From assembly GCA_006226565.1 (NCBI GenBank), contig SBGO01000708.1, forward strand, positions 1-37,856: a stretch of DNA of 37,856 bases, written 5' to 3'. Numbering within the stretch: the first letter of the stretch is position 1; each line of letters opens with the position of its first letter. The DNA comes from Deltaproteobacteria bacterium (lineage in GTDB: Bacteria > Myxococcota_A > UBA9042 > PHBI01). A model generated the notes under the pieces. The model made no database searches, was not told the origin of the DNA, and saw only the letters and a program-made list of their open reading frames with translations. This document shows, piece by piece, positions 25,525 to 34,540 of this stretch. The translations under genes were made by a program, and so were the position numbers.

Positions 25525-25680
25525 GACTTTGCTCGACGGGTGGGGGGCCGCGATTTCGTGCGCAAAGCTGCGTGAGGCGTGGCGCATAGCGCAACGCAAC
25601 ACGGCAAGGCGGTTCGACAGTGAATTGCGCTAGCGCGTCGTGACCTACGCCGGACGTGCTCGCGAGAATCGTAGGCCTCT

Positions 25681-25699
25681 CCAGGTGTCGGACACCTGG
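25681..25699. promoter_or_regulatory. Perfect 19-bp palindrome upstream of nrdJ
   Basis: CCAGGTGTC and GACACCTGG are exact inverted copies around a single G, about 160 bases before the nrdJ ATG. The short spacing suits a dimeric repressor operator better than an RNA hairpin, and no T run follows. The regulator is unknown. Confidence 0.55.
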
Positions 25700-25811
25700 T
25701 CGCCGTGGCGGGGCCGGGGGGCGTTGAGGCGGGACTCATTCATGGAACAAGCCTGGGCGATCGTCAAACGGAAAGCCCTGCGCCGAGTCCAACATCTTGC
25801 GTAGGGAGCGT

Positions 25812-25857
25812 CAAAAAAACCCTCTATGTTGGGCCATATATGGCAGAGGCCCAGGGT
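25812..25857 (-). terminator. Intrinsic terminator upstream of nrdJ
   Basis: On the minus strand ACCCT-GGGCC pairs with GGCCC and, after a seven-base bulge, AGGGT. A run of seven T follows at once. It points toward nrdJ and lies 288 bases before its ATG. No gene precedes it on that strand, so it ends either a small RNA or an nrdJ leader transcript. Confidence 0.65.
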
Positions 25858-25911
25858 CAGAGTTCTGTCACCGCGCTGTCGCGACGTTGTTGCTCAGTCA
25901 TCCCACAAGAC

Positions 25912-25955
25912 GGGCGGAGTTGCGGAATCGAAACCAGCCAAAACCGCAACTGCCC
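25912..25955 (-). ncRNA. Bulged 12-bp stem, possible leader or small RNA
   Basis: AGTTGCGG and CCGCAACT form 8 bp. After a two-base bulge on one side, GGGC/GCCC adds 4 bp, around an 18-base loop. On the minus strand it precedes the terminator at 25812-25857 by 54 bases, so both could belong to one transcript. The RNA's 5' end is not known. Confidence 0.35.
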
Positions 25956-25972
25956 AGAAAAGGGAGCGATCC

Positions 25973-25981
25973 GTATCCACA
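25973..25981 (+). promoter_or_regulatory. DnaA-box-like site
   Basis: GTATCCACA matches the DnaA box TTATCCACA at eight of nine positions. Weaker relatives lie at 26008-26016 (CCTTCCACA on the minus strand) and 26033-26041 (GGATCCACG). DnaA regulates the nrd operon in E. coli, so a role upstream of nrdJ is plausible but untested. Confidence 0.35.
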
Positions 25982-26069
25982 GCCGCCTCGGAGGCCTGTA
26001 GAAGGCCTGTGGAAGGCGGTCGGCAACCCGCCGGATCCACGCCACGATCGCGCATTCTGGGTGACCTCT

Positions 26070-26094
26070 GGGGAGGCGGACCGTCGGCCTCCCC
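26070..26094 (+). other. Hairpin in the smpB upstream region
   Basis: GGGGAGGC and GCCTCCCC form a perfect 8-bp stem with a nine-base loop, about 140 bases before smpB. No T run follows. Function unknown. Confidence 0.35.
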
Positions 26095-26233
26095 GCGGCT
26101 CTGGCCGGGTTACATCCGAGGCGCCCACCCCGTGACCGCGCCGCCGCCGCCCCTTCTGTTGCGCCGACCGCGGGACAGCGCTATTGGGGGCTCCCCTGGC
26201 GCCGCGAAGGCGTGAGACCCGCAGGAGGACGAC

Positions 26234-26707
26234 GTGGCGCGGCCCGCCCAAGACGGCAACGAGAAGAACGCAGCGGTCAACCGCCGTGCGCGTCACGAGT
26301 ACGAGATCGAGGAGCACTTCGAGGCCGGCATCGTCCTCGTCGGCAGCGAGGTGAAGTCCCTCCGGGAGGGCGCGGTCACCCTCGGCGACGGCTACATCGT
26401 GCACGAGGACGGGGCGCTGATCCTCGTCAACGTGCACATCAGCGAGTACGCCAACGCCAACCGCCACAACCACGAGCCGACGCGCCCGCGCAAGCTCCTG
26501 CTCCACCGCCGCGAGATCGAGCAGATCGCCGAGGCGATCGAGAGCAAGGGGCGGACCTGCGTCCCGCTCCGGATCTACTTCAAGCACGGCCTGGCCAAGG
26601 TGGAGATCGGGATCGGGCGCGGCAAGAAGACCTACGACAAGCGGCACGACCTCAAGGAGCGCGACGCCAAGCGGGAGATGGACCGCGCTCGCTCCGAGCG
26701 CGACTGA
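26234..26707 (+). CDS. smpB: SsrA-binding protein SmpB
   Basis: A 157-residue partner of tmRNA in trans-translation, which frees stalled ribosomes and tags unfinished proteins. The family signature runs through RRARHEYEIEEHFEAGIVL, GSEVKSLREGAVTLGDGY and YFKHGLAKVEIGIGRGKK, followed by the basic tail KKTYDKRHDLKERDAKREM that enters the empty mRNA channel. Length is normal. The GTG at 26234 follows GGAGGACGAC, a strong ribosome site at good spacing. The first 15 residues are a variable extension. The tmRNA gene, often close to smpB, was not found in this window. It is divergent from nrdJ, and the long upstream region holds hairpins that may form part of its leader. Confidence 0.97.
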   Translation: MARPAQDGNEKNAAVNRRARHEYEIEEHFEAGIVLVGSEVKSLREGAVTLGDGYIVHEDGALILVNVHISEYANANRHNHEPTRPRKLLLHRREIEQIAEAIESKGRTCVPLRIYFKHGLAKVEIGIGRGKKTYDKRHDLKERDAKREMDRARSERD

Positions 26708-26870
26708 CCGCACGCGATCCCCGGCGCGAGACCGCGCGGGCCTCGTTCGTCGCCGGGTCCCGCGTCGCTGGCGGGGGCCCCACGCCGGGTCGATGTTGCC
26801 GCGGCGCTCGGGCTGTTGCTACGGTTCGCACATCGACGAGCGGCCATCCGCGCGCGCTCGAGGAGATGGG

Positions 26871-27497
26871 ATGCGACCTCACCGACACGTGATGCCCCTG
26901 CTCGTCGCGCTGCTCATCGCGTCGCTGGCGCCGTCGCCCGCCCGTGCCACCACGGTGCTGTTCGTGGGCGTCGGCGAGATGACGACGCTGTCGGACTGGA
27001 TCGTCCAGGTCCGGGTCACCGACGTCGCGTTCATCGACCTCCGCGCCGAGGGCAAGGGGCTCTTCACCGACATCACGATGGACGTGATCGACGTCTTCAA
27101 GGGGCAAGACGTCCCGAAACGCTACGTGATGCGCCTCGTGGGCGGTCGCGGGGCGGACGGCATGGCGCTGATGGTCCCGGGGATGCCGGTCTTCTCGGTC
27201 GGTCAGCGGGCGGTGCTCTTCCTCGAGAAGACCAACATCGGGCACGTACCGTGCGGCCTCGGGCAAGGGGTGTGGCGGATCCACGACTCCAACGCCAGCC
27301 GTCCGTGGGTCGAGCAGTCGATCCACGACCTCCATATGATGCGGCGCAACGAGCACGGGAACCTCGAAGAGGTGGAGCTCGAGCCCGCGAGCTGGGGACT
27401 TCCGATGATCAGGCTGATCGAGGAGATCTACGCGACCCTCGACCGCCCGCCGACGCCCGAGCAGACCCCGATCGAGTCGACGCCGCTGGCGCCGTAG
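26871..27497 (+). CDS. Unrecognised exported protein, 208 aa
   Basis: The ORF opens at 26793, but the ATG at 26871 is the better start. AGGAG lies just upstream, and the protein then begins with a Sec signal (VMPLLVALLIASLAPSPARA, probable cleavage after ARA). The mature part starts TTVLFVGVGEMTTLSDWIVQ and is rich in strands, with a segment FTDITMDVIDVFKGQDVPKR and a later FSVGQRAVLFLEK. I have the impression of a small secreted family in Myxococcota in which a transport or binding domain is followed by a Pro-rich tail, but I cannot name it. One cysteine remains in the mature protein. A strong hairpin follows the gene, and ssb converges from the other side. Confidence 0.8.
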   Translation: MRPHRHVMPLLVALLIASLAPSPARATTVLFVGVGEMTTLSDWIVQVRVTDVAFIDLRAEGKGLFTDITMDVIDVFKGQDVPKRYVMRLVGGRGADGMALMVPGMPVFSVGQRAVLFLEKTNIGHVPCGLGQGVWRIHDSNASRPWVEQSIHDLHMMRRNEHGNLEEVELEPASWGLPMIRLIEEIYATLDRPPTPEQTPIESTPLAP

Positions 27498-27529
27498 CCG
27501 ACGCACCTTCCACGGACGGTATTCCGGAC

Positions 27530-27564
27530 CGCGCTCGTCCCCGTAGAAGCCGAGGACGAGCGCG
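27530..27564. terminator. 11-bp bidirectional terminator hairpin
   Basis: CGCGCTCGTCC pairs perfectly with GGACGAGCGCG around a 13-base loop, between the stops of the converging 26871 gene and ssb. There is no T run on either side; the location favours a shared terminator. Confidence 0.55.
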
Positions 27565-27627
27565 TCCGTGCTTGTCAAAGAGCCCCCGTCCGCGCGGCCC
27601 ATCACCGGGCACGGCGCCCAGCCGACC

Positions 27628-28014
27628 TCAGAACGGGATGTCCTCGTCGTTGACGGGCGCCATCGCCACGTCCAGAGCCCCCGCGCTCGATCGCTCGTTC
27701 TTGCTCAGGAACGTGATCCGACGGGCGATGATCTCGGTCCAGTAGCGGGGCTTGCCGTCCTGCCCGTCGAAGCGGCGGGTGCGGATGCTGCCCTCGACCG
27801 CGACCTGGCTGCCCTTGTCGAGGTACTTCAGACAGTTCTCGGCCTGCTGATCCCACGCCACGACGTTGTGCCACTCGGCGACTTTGGCCTGCTGCTGCTT
27901 GTCCCAGAAGTCCGTCGCCACGCTCATCTTGCAGAGGTTCTTGCCGCTCGACGTCACACGACGCTCGGGGTGCGCCCCGAGGCGGCCGACCAGGGTCACG
28001 CTGTTGATCGACAT
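27628..28014 (-). CDS. ssb: Single-stranded DNA-binding protein
   Basis: A 128-residue OB-fold protein that coats single-stranded DNA during replication and repair. The fold shows INSVTLVGRLGAHPERR, EWHNVVAWDQQAENCLKYL and GSQVAVEGSIRTRRFDGQDG. It ends in the acidic tip VNDEDIPF, which recruits partner proteins. The linker between the fold and the tip is only about 20 residues, shorter than in most bacterial SSBs. The start at 28014 (MSINSVTL) follows GGGAGGGGG, 11 bases after the recA stop, so the two genes are very probably one operon. In the ORF track it is hidden inside a 508-aa reading frame that also runs antisense-like through recA. It may be a second SSB dedicated to recombination. 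Confidence 0.95.
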   Translation of the reverse strand: MSINSVTLVGRLGAHPERRVTSSGKNLCKMSVATDFWDKQQQAKVAEWHNVVAWDQQAENCLKYLDKGSQVAVEGSIRTRRFDGQDGKPRYWTEIIARRITFLSKNERSSAGALDVAMAPVNDEDIPF

Positions 28015-28025
28015 GGCCCCCTCCC

Positions 28026-29075
<1,050 letters not shown>

Positions 29076-29175
29076 CGCTCACTCCTTCATCCGGGGGCGC
29101 ACGCCCCGCTCTCCCGCGAGCCCGTGGGCCCGCCCATCGAGGCGGCGGCCGCACCGCGCGGCGCCGCCGTCGTCT

Positions 29176-30714
29176 TCACGCGACCGCCCTCCGCGGGCCG
29201 CCCGCGGCGACCGGTCGGTAGGTCAGCGCCTCCCCCAGGTGGGCCCGGGAGATCCGCTCGGAGCCGGCGAGATCCGCCACCGTCCTCGCCACCCGGACGA
29301 GCCGGTGCCACGAGCGCGCGCTGATCCCGAGCGCCCGCCCGGCGCGCGCAAGGTAGAGGTTCTCCTCGCGCCCGAGCGGCGCATGCCGTTCCAGGCCCTC
29401 GAGATCGAGCGCCGCGTTGGTCACCGCGCGCCCGCCGACGCGGTTGCGTCCGGCCTGCACCCGACGTGCCGCGATGACCCGGTCGCGCACGGCCGCCGAC
29501 GGCTCGCCCTCCGGTCGCCGCGCGAGCTCTTCCGGGGGAACGCCGGTCAGCGTCACGTGGATGTCGACCCGGTCGAGGAGCGGACCGCTGAGGCGCTGCC
29601 GGTAGGCGTCGATCCGACTCTGCGTGCACCGGCACGCCCGCGTCGGATCCCCAGCGTGACCGCAGGGACACGGATTCATCGCCATCAAGAGCGCGAACGA
29701 GGACGGAAAAAGCACGCTCCGCTGGCTCCGCGAGATGCGCACGACCCGATCCTCGAGCGGAGCGCGCAGCGCCTCGAGCGCGGGGCGGCCGAACTCCGCC
29801 GCCTCGTCGAGGAAGAGGACCCCCTCGTGGGCGAGGCTCACCTCACCAGGGCGTGGGCTGCTCCCTCCGCCGACCAGCGCCGCGTAGCTCGCGGTCGCGT
29901 GCGGCGCCCTGAAGGGTCGCGTCCGATACAGCGGCGCGCCCGGGTCGACGAGCCCGGCCACGCTGTGGATCCGGGTCACCTCGAGCGCCTCGTCGAGGGT
30001 CAGCGGCGGCAGGATCCCCGGCATCGCCCGCGCGAGGAGGGTCTTGCCGCAGCCCGGTGGGCCGACCATCAGGAGGTTGTGGCCGCCGGCCGCGGCGACC
30101 TCGAGGGCGCGACGCGCGCGCAGCTGCCCCCGGACGTGGCGCAGGTCGGGCCCCGCGCCCGAGATGCCGTCGTCGCCCCGATGCACCGCCGGGGTGAGGG
30201 TCGCCTCGCCCCGCAGCGCCTCCACGACCTCGACGACGCTCGTGACCGGATACACCGCGACGTCCGGCACGAGCGCGGCCTCCGCGGCGTTGCGCGCCGA
30301 CACGAAGAGGACCGCTGGAGCGCGCTCACGGGCGGCGAGCGCGGCGTTGATCGCGCCGGGTACGGCCCGGACCGCCCCGTCGAGCCCGAGCTCGCCGAAG
30401 AAGACCGCGTTCGCGGCGGCCTCCCGCGGGACGAGGCCCTCGTTCGCGAGCACGGCGACGGCCAGCGGCAGATCGAAGGCCGTCCCCCCCTTCGGCACGT
30501 CCGCCGGCGCGAAGTTGGCGACGAGGCGCTCCCGCGGCCAGTCGTAGCCCGACGCGCGGAGCGCCGCCCGCACCCGATGACGCGCCTCGCGCAGGCTCGC
30601 CGTGGGCAGCCCGGTGATGTCGAGGCCGGGCATCCCCTCGGTGTGCCCGACCTGGACCTCGACGAGGCACCCCTCGATCCCAATCAGCCCTACTCCGCGT
30701 GCCGTGGCGGTCAT
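29176..30714 (-). CDS. comM: ComM/YifB-family ATPase
   Basis: A 512-residue AAA+ protein of the magnesium-chelatase-like YifB/ComM family, shown in Vibrio to be a hexameric helicase that aids branch migration during natural transformation. The N-terminal Lon-like domain reads PGLDITGLPTASLREARHRV and NFAPADVPKGGTAFDLPLAV. The AAA+ domain has GPPGCGKTLLARAMPGILP, FRAPHATASYAALVGGG and GVLFLDEAAEF, followed by NPCPCGHAGDPTRAC with its Cys cluster. The C-terminal helical domain ends with LTYRP. Length is typical. The ORF opens at 30753, but the ATG at 30714 (MTATARGVGLIG) follows GGAGGGAGCG and starts the conserved fold. It precedes recA and ssb on the same strand, a sensible functional group. 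Confidence 0.95.
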   Translation of the reverse strand: MTATARGVGLIGIEGCLVEVQVGHTEGMPGLDITGLPTASLREARHRVRAALRASGYDWPRERLVANFAPADVPKGGTAFDLPLAVAVLANEGLVPREAAANAVFFGELGLDGAVRAVPGAINAALAARERAPAVLFVSARNAAEAALVPDVAVYPVTSVVEVVEALRGEATLTPAVHRGDDGISGAGPDLRHVRGQLRARRALEVAAAGGHNLLMVGPPGCGKTLLARAMPGILPPLTLDEALEVTRIHSVAGLVDPGAPLYRTRPFRAPHATASYAALVGGGSSPRPGEVSLAHEGVLFLDEAAEFGRPALEALRAPLEDRVVRISRSQRSVLFPSSFALLMAMNPCPCGHAGDPTRACRCTQSRIDAYRQRLSGPLLDRVDIHVTLTGVPPEELARRPEGEPSAAVRDRVIAARRVQAGRNRVGGRAVTNAALDLEGLERHAPLGREENLYLARAGRALGISARSWHRLVRVARTVADLAGSERISRAHLGEALTYRPVAAGGPRRAVA

Positions 30715-30927
30715 CGCTCCCTCCGGTCCGTCTCGCGGCCCTCGGTAGAGCAATCTCCTTGCCAGGCTTCCGGGCTTGTCTTTTCAGATAGTTAGACGCC
30801 GACCGACTGTCCCACTGTCCCGCCTTCTGATACACCGGGTGTCGCACGGGCTCGCAGGGCCGCCAAACACGCGGCCTCGCGCCCGAACCGCGGGACACCC
30901 CTGACACACCTCGCTCGGAGACGCGCG

Positions 30928-31698
30928 ATGGCCAAGACCGACCTCCCCCTCAAGACCCTGACGACCTGGCTCGAGGAGCTGCTCGAGCCCACGCCGATCG
31001 AGGACTACGGCCCCAACGGGCTCCAGGTGGAGGCCTGCGACCGGGTCTCACGCGTCGTCACCGGGGTGACCGCCAACCTCGACCTCATCGAGGCCGCGCG
31101 TGACTTCGGCGCCGACCTGCTCGTCGTCCACCACGGCCTCTACTGGACCGGCGCGCCCTACACGGTGACCGGCGCCCTCGGCCGGCGCATCCGGACGCTC
31201 ATCGACGCCCGCATGTCGCTCGTCGGCTACCACCTGCCCCTCGACGGCCACCCCGAGGTCGGCAACGCGGTCAACCTCGCCCGTACGCTCGGCCTCGTGG
31301 ACCTCGAGCCCGCCTTCGAGCACCACCGCCTCGCCGTCGGCTGCATCGGCCACTTCCCCGAGCCCGTCGCCGCCGACGAGGTCGGCCGCCGCCTCGGGGC
31401 CCTCTCCGACCGGCTCCTCTACTTCCCGCACGGGCCGGACCCGATCCGATCCGTCGGCGTCGTCACCGGCGGCGCCCCGCGCGACGTCCGCGAGGCCATC
31501 GACCAGGGGCTCGACCTCTACATCACCGGGGAAGCCGGCGAATACTCCCAGGCCACGGCGCGCGAGGAGCGCATCAACTTCGCCGCGCTCGGGCACCACC
31601 GCTCCGAGCGCTTCGGCCCCGAGGCGCTCGCGGAGCGCATGGCGGAGGCCTTCCCGGAGCTCACCGTGCGCTTCATCGACGTCGACAACCCGGCCTGA
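30928..31698 (+). CDS. Nif3-like dinuclear metal-binding protein
   Basis: A 256-residue member of the Nif3/YbgI family, widely conserved toroidal hexamers with a two-metal site and no settled function. The ligand motifs are visible: VVHHG (His68, His69), YHLPLDGHPEVGNAVNLA (His102, Asp106) and a C-terminal GHHRSERFG. The N-terminal GPNGLQVEA also fits. Databases often name these GTP cyclohydrolase type 2 homologues, which should not be taken as proof of activity. Start: ATG at 30928 after GGAG. It is divergent from comM and converges with the large lipoprotein gene, so it is probably monocistronic. It lacks the extra middle domain present in some longer Nif3 proteins. Confidence 0.93.
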   Translation: MAKTDLPLKTLTTWLEELLEPTPIEDYGPNGLQVEACDRVSRVVTGVTANLDLIEAARDFGADLLVVHHGLYWTGAPYTVTGALGRRIRTLIDARMSLVGYHLPLDGHPEVGNAVNLARTLGLVDLEPAFEHHRLAVGCIGHFPEPVAADEVGRRLGALSDRLLYFPHGPDPIRSVGVVTGGAPRDVREAIDQGLDLYITGEAGEYSQATAREERINFAALGHHRSERFGPEALAERMAEAFPELTVRFIDVDNPA

Positions 31699-31736
31699 GG
31701 CGCTCGCCCCGGCCCGCAGACGCCACACACGACCGC

Positions 31737-31762
31737 GCCGCGGGCCCGACGGGACCCGCGGC
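31737..31762. terminator. Hairpin between convergent genes
   Basis: GCCGCGGG pairs perfectly with CCCGCGGC and the ten-base loop can pair CCC with GGG inside it. It lies between the stops of the Nif3-like gene and the large lipoprotein gene. No T run is present. Confidence 0.45.
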
Positions 31763-31782
31763 CGCGTCGCGCGCCGCGTCGC

Positions 31783-34497
31783 CTACTTGAACTTGATGGC
31801 GTCGATCAGGATGGCCGTGTCGAAGACCGAGTCGCCCTTGTCGGTGGCGAAGAGCCGCAGGGTGACCGGCCCGGTCCCGGCCAGCGCCTGGACGTTCTTC
31901 ACGGTGTGCTGCCAGAGCGTGTTGTAGACGCCCTGCTGGTCGAAGTCGATGTCCGCCGGGTCCACGCCGACGTAGTAGCGACCGCACTCGCAGTTGTAGG
32001 TCCCGGTGCAGGCGCCGCCGCTCGCCGGCTCGTAGCAGCCGGTCTGCCCCATGCACGTCAGATCGCACGGCGCCGGGCTGGCGCACGACGCGCAGCTCCC
32101 GGCGCCGCTGTAGGGACAGAGGTCGTCGACCCGGACGTCCACGACGGTCAGCTGCCCGTCCGCCCCGACCAGCACCGCCTGGAAGGTGTCCTGATACTGC
32201 GAGCCGCAGAACTCGAGGAACTCCTCGCTGAAGAACTTCCAGTAGAACTCGATCTGGACCTTGTCCGCCGGGATGCAGAAGGTCTGCTCCATCGTGCCGG
32301 TCTCGACCGTGAAGCCGAGCCCCGTCGAGATGAGCCCCATGAACTTGCCGCTGACCGGCGAGGAGCTGCCGAGCTGCGTCATCACGCGCCCGTCGCCGAC
32401 GATGGTCCAGCCGGTCGTGTTGCCGGTCTCGAAGTCGCCGTTGATGATCTCGGCGTTCGAGAGGTTGAGGTTGGTCGCGCCGACGAAGCGCCACCACGTC
32501 CCCGGGTTGTCCGGGTCCTCGTCCGCCGTGAAGCGCTCGCCGATCACGCCCTCGGCCCCGAAGTCGTCGAAGAGCTCGAGCACCTTGTCGCGCGCCCAGG
32601 CGCTCTCGACGTAGCCCGAGAAGCCCGTGATGGCCTTCGCCCCCGAGGCGTAGAGCGACGCCGCCAGCGTGCCGTTGTACATGGTGCGGCACGCGCCGAG
32701 GTTGACGAGGCTGCTCGGGTAGCCGCGCCCGCTGTGCGCGGAGAAGAACGACGGCGTGACCGCGTAGCCCTTGTTCGTGATGACGGCCCGGCCGAGCCGG
32801 AGGTCGATCTGCGTCTCATCGACGCACACGCCCTTGCCCGAGGCCCCGTCCCCCGAAGACGTGCCCTCGGTGACGAGGCAGCGGGTCCCCGTCGGGCAGC
32901 CCCCGGTCGGGGAGATGCTCGACACCGTGCAGGCCTGCTGGTTCTGGATGAGCTGCGCGCAGGTCACCGGGCTCCCGGTCCACAGGACCTCCTGCGCGCC
33001 GTGGTGGCGCCAGCGGTACAGGTCGCGCATGTCGGCCTCGGAGATGCCCCCGAAGAGGGCCTCGCCGTGGCTGCTGATCGAGGCCACGCCGTAGCTCCAC
33101 AGGTTGCGGAAGCGGGCGATGGAGGCGTTGGCCCCCTGAAGCACCGTGCCGCTCTCGAGCTCGTAGGTCGGGCACTCGGTGGCGACGATGGCGTTGGCGA
33201 CGTCGACGCCGTCGTCGGTCGCCGCGAACTCCGAAGAGAACGGCGCCAGCACGATGGCGCGCTTGGACCCGACGTCGATGCCGTTGGCCGTGGTGAGCGC
33301 GTTCGCGCCGAAGCCCGCGCCGGGCGGGTTGGATCCCGCCGCGCGCTTGCCCGCGCCGGTCCCCAGCACCGCCCCGAGGACGCCATCGTTGAACTGCACC
33401 CAGATGCTCTCGCCGTCGGCCTCGGCGCGCCCCGCCGCCTTGACGGAAGCGTTGGCGGTGAGCGTGGCGACGACCGCGTCCACGCTGCTCCCGCCGGCGA
33501 GGTCCTGGGAGGCCCCGTCGATCACGGCCTTGTGCGAGTTGCAGTCGCTCGTCAGCACGTGGGTGAGGCAGTCGATCCGGACGGTCGGCGAGATGGCGGT
33601 GTAGCTCGGCGAGCCGCTGATCTGGATGCTGGCGCGGAAGTACATCGGCTCGGCGCTCGCGCAGGTCAGCTTGCCGCGATAGGTGTAGACCGCGTCGGCC
33701 TCGATCTCGTCGCCCGAGCCGTTGAGCTCGCCGTCGTCCTTCATGCTGGCGACGTCCGAGACGAGGTTGCCGTTGGCGTCGACCCGCAGGAGCCGCAGCG
33801 TGTTGATGTCGGCGTTGCTGTAGAGCGAGGTCGGGATGGAGAAGACGACGTCGGTCTGCTGCCCGACCCACAGCACCGCGGGGCGCGCGTCGAGCCCGGC
33901 GTCGAAGCGGTAGGCGGGGTTGTACGTGACCACGATGGTGTCGGTCACGAAGCGCTCGCCGGCGCTCGCGGTGACCGTGATGGTGTTGTCCCCCGGCTTG
34001 AGCTGAATCGGACCCGACTGCCAGAACGAGCCGAGGGCGATGGCCCCGTTCTGGTCGGCGGACTGCCACACGATGGTGTCGGCGTCGCCGAAGAGGATAC
34101 CGGCGAGGCGCACGACGGAGCCGACCGAGGCCGCGGTGCCGTGGCCGCTCGGGTCGATGATGCGGATGACGAGGTCCTCGCCCGGGAAGCCCTTCGGCGG
34201 CTCCGAGGTGTCCGACGCCGTCGTGTCGACCGGCGTCGCGGTGTCCTGCGCGACCGCGGTGTCCTCGGGGGGCGTGGTGTCGGCGACGTCGTCGTCGCCG
34301 GTGTCGCCGAGCGAGTCCTCGTCCACGTCGTCGACCCCATCGGGGGCGCTCGTGTCGTCAACGACCTGCGTGTCCTCGGCGAGCGCGGTGTCCTCGCCGC
34401 CGGTGGTCTCGCCGCCGCACGCCGCCACGGCCATCCACCCCGCGACGAGCAGGGCCGCGAGCGCCGCGCGTGCGGCTCCAGAGCTGGTGTCGATCAC
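31783..34497 (-). CDS. Large lipoprotein with CHAT/caspase-like domain
   Basis: A 904-residue exported lipoprotein. The GTG at 34497 (AGGAG upstream) starts a signal with lipobox MAVAAC (Cys27); Gly follows, fitting the outer membrane. An Asp/Thr-rich tether to about residue 90 (DTALAEDTQVVDD, DTATPVDTTASDT) leads to Ig-like strands at about 90-340 (DDGELNGSGDEIEADAVYT). A central domain at about 410-640 has SISSHGEALFG (His477) and LVNLGACRTMYNGTLAASLY (Cys603) then SGAKAITGFSGYV. This order and spacing resemble the His/Cys dyad of clan CD peptidases, especially CHAT/caspase folds, so I predict a cysteine peptidase or degenerate relative. The C-terminal 250 residues resemble a choice-of-anchor-type strand domain (FFSEEFLEFCG, LFATDKGDSVFDTAILIDAI) interrupted by a Cys-rich loop. 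Own promoter; no partner gene beside it. Confidence 0.85.
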   Translation of the reverse strand: MIDTSSGAARAALAALLVAGWMAVAACGGETTGGEDTALAEDTQVVDDTSAPDGVDDVDEDSLGDTGDDDVADTTPPEDTAVAQDTATPVDTTASDTSEPPKGFPGEDLVIRIIDPSGHGTAASVGSVVRLAGILFGDADTIVWQSADQNGAIALGSFWQSGPIQLKPGDNTITVTASAGERFVTDTIVVTYNPAYRFDAGLDARPAVLWVGQQTDVVFSIPTSLYSNADINTLRLLRVDANGNLVSDVASMKDDGELNGSGDEIEADAVYTYRGKLTCASAEPMYFRASIQISGSPSYTAISPTVRIDCLTHVLTSDCNSHKAVIDGASQDLAGGSSVDAVVATLTANASVKAAGRAEADGESIWVQFNDGVLGAVLGTGAGKRAAGSNPPGAGFGANALTTANGIDVGSKRAIVLAPFSSEFAATDDGVDVANAIVATECPTYELESGTVLQGANASIARFRNLWSYGVASISSHGEALFGGISEADMRDLYRWRHHGAQEVLWTGSPVTCAQLIQNQQACTVSSISPTGGCPTGTRCLVTEGTSSGDGASGKGVCVDETQIDLRLGRAVITNKGYAVTPSFFSAHSGRGYPSSLVNLGACRTMYNGTLAASLYASGAKAITGFSGYVESAWARDKVLELFDDFGAEGVIGERFTADEDPDNPGTWWRFVGATNLNLSNAEIINGDFETGNTTGWTIVGDGRVMTQLGSSSPVSGKFMGLISTGLGFTVETGTMEQTFCIPADKVQIEFYWKFFSEEFLEFCGSQYQDTFQAVLVGADGQLTVVDVRVDDLCPYSGAGSCASCASPAPCDLTCMGQTGCYEPASGGACTGTYNCECGRYYVGVDPADIDFDQQGVYNTLWQHTVKNVQALAGTGPVTLRLFATDKGDSVFDTAILIDAIKFK

Positions 34498-34540
34498 GGT
34501 GGGCTCTCCTGGGGGTCGCACGGGATGCACCGGGAGGCCG

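Larger units (their letters stand above)
25525..26233. other. 709-bp non-coding region between nrdJ and smpB
   Basis: No credible gene lies here; the ORF-track entries are low-complexity overlaps. The region is less GC-rich than its flanks. It holds a 19-bp perfect palindrome, a hairpin with a seven-T tail on the minus strand, a bulged 12-bp stem, DnaA-box-like sequences and two more hairpins near smpB. It is the divergent control region for both genes, and possibly encodes a small RNA on the minus strand. I saw no tRNA, tmRNA, SRP RNA or cobalamin riboswitch. Confidence 0.7.

Noticed and set aside
25525-25860. NrdR boxes upstream of nrdJ
   Set aside because: The only similar AT string, CCATATATGG, is short, single and part of the terminator loop.
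25912-26041. Replication origin
   Set aside because: Only one good DnaA box, no AT-rich unwinding element and no dnaA or dnaN gene nearby.
25525-26233. tmRNA, tRNA, SRP RNA or cobalamin riboswitch in the nrdJ-smpB gap
   Set aside because: T-loop-like strings (GGTTCGACAG, GGTTTCGATTCC) occur but no acceptor stem, CCA end or tag frame accompanies them, and no B12-box core was seen.
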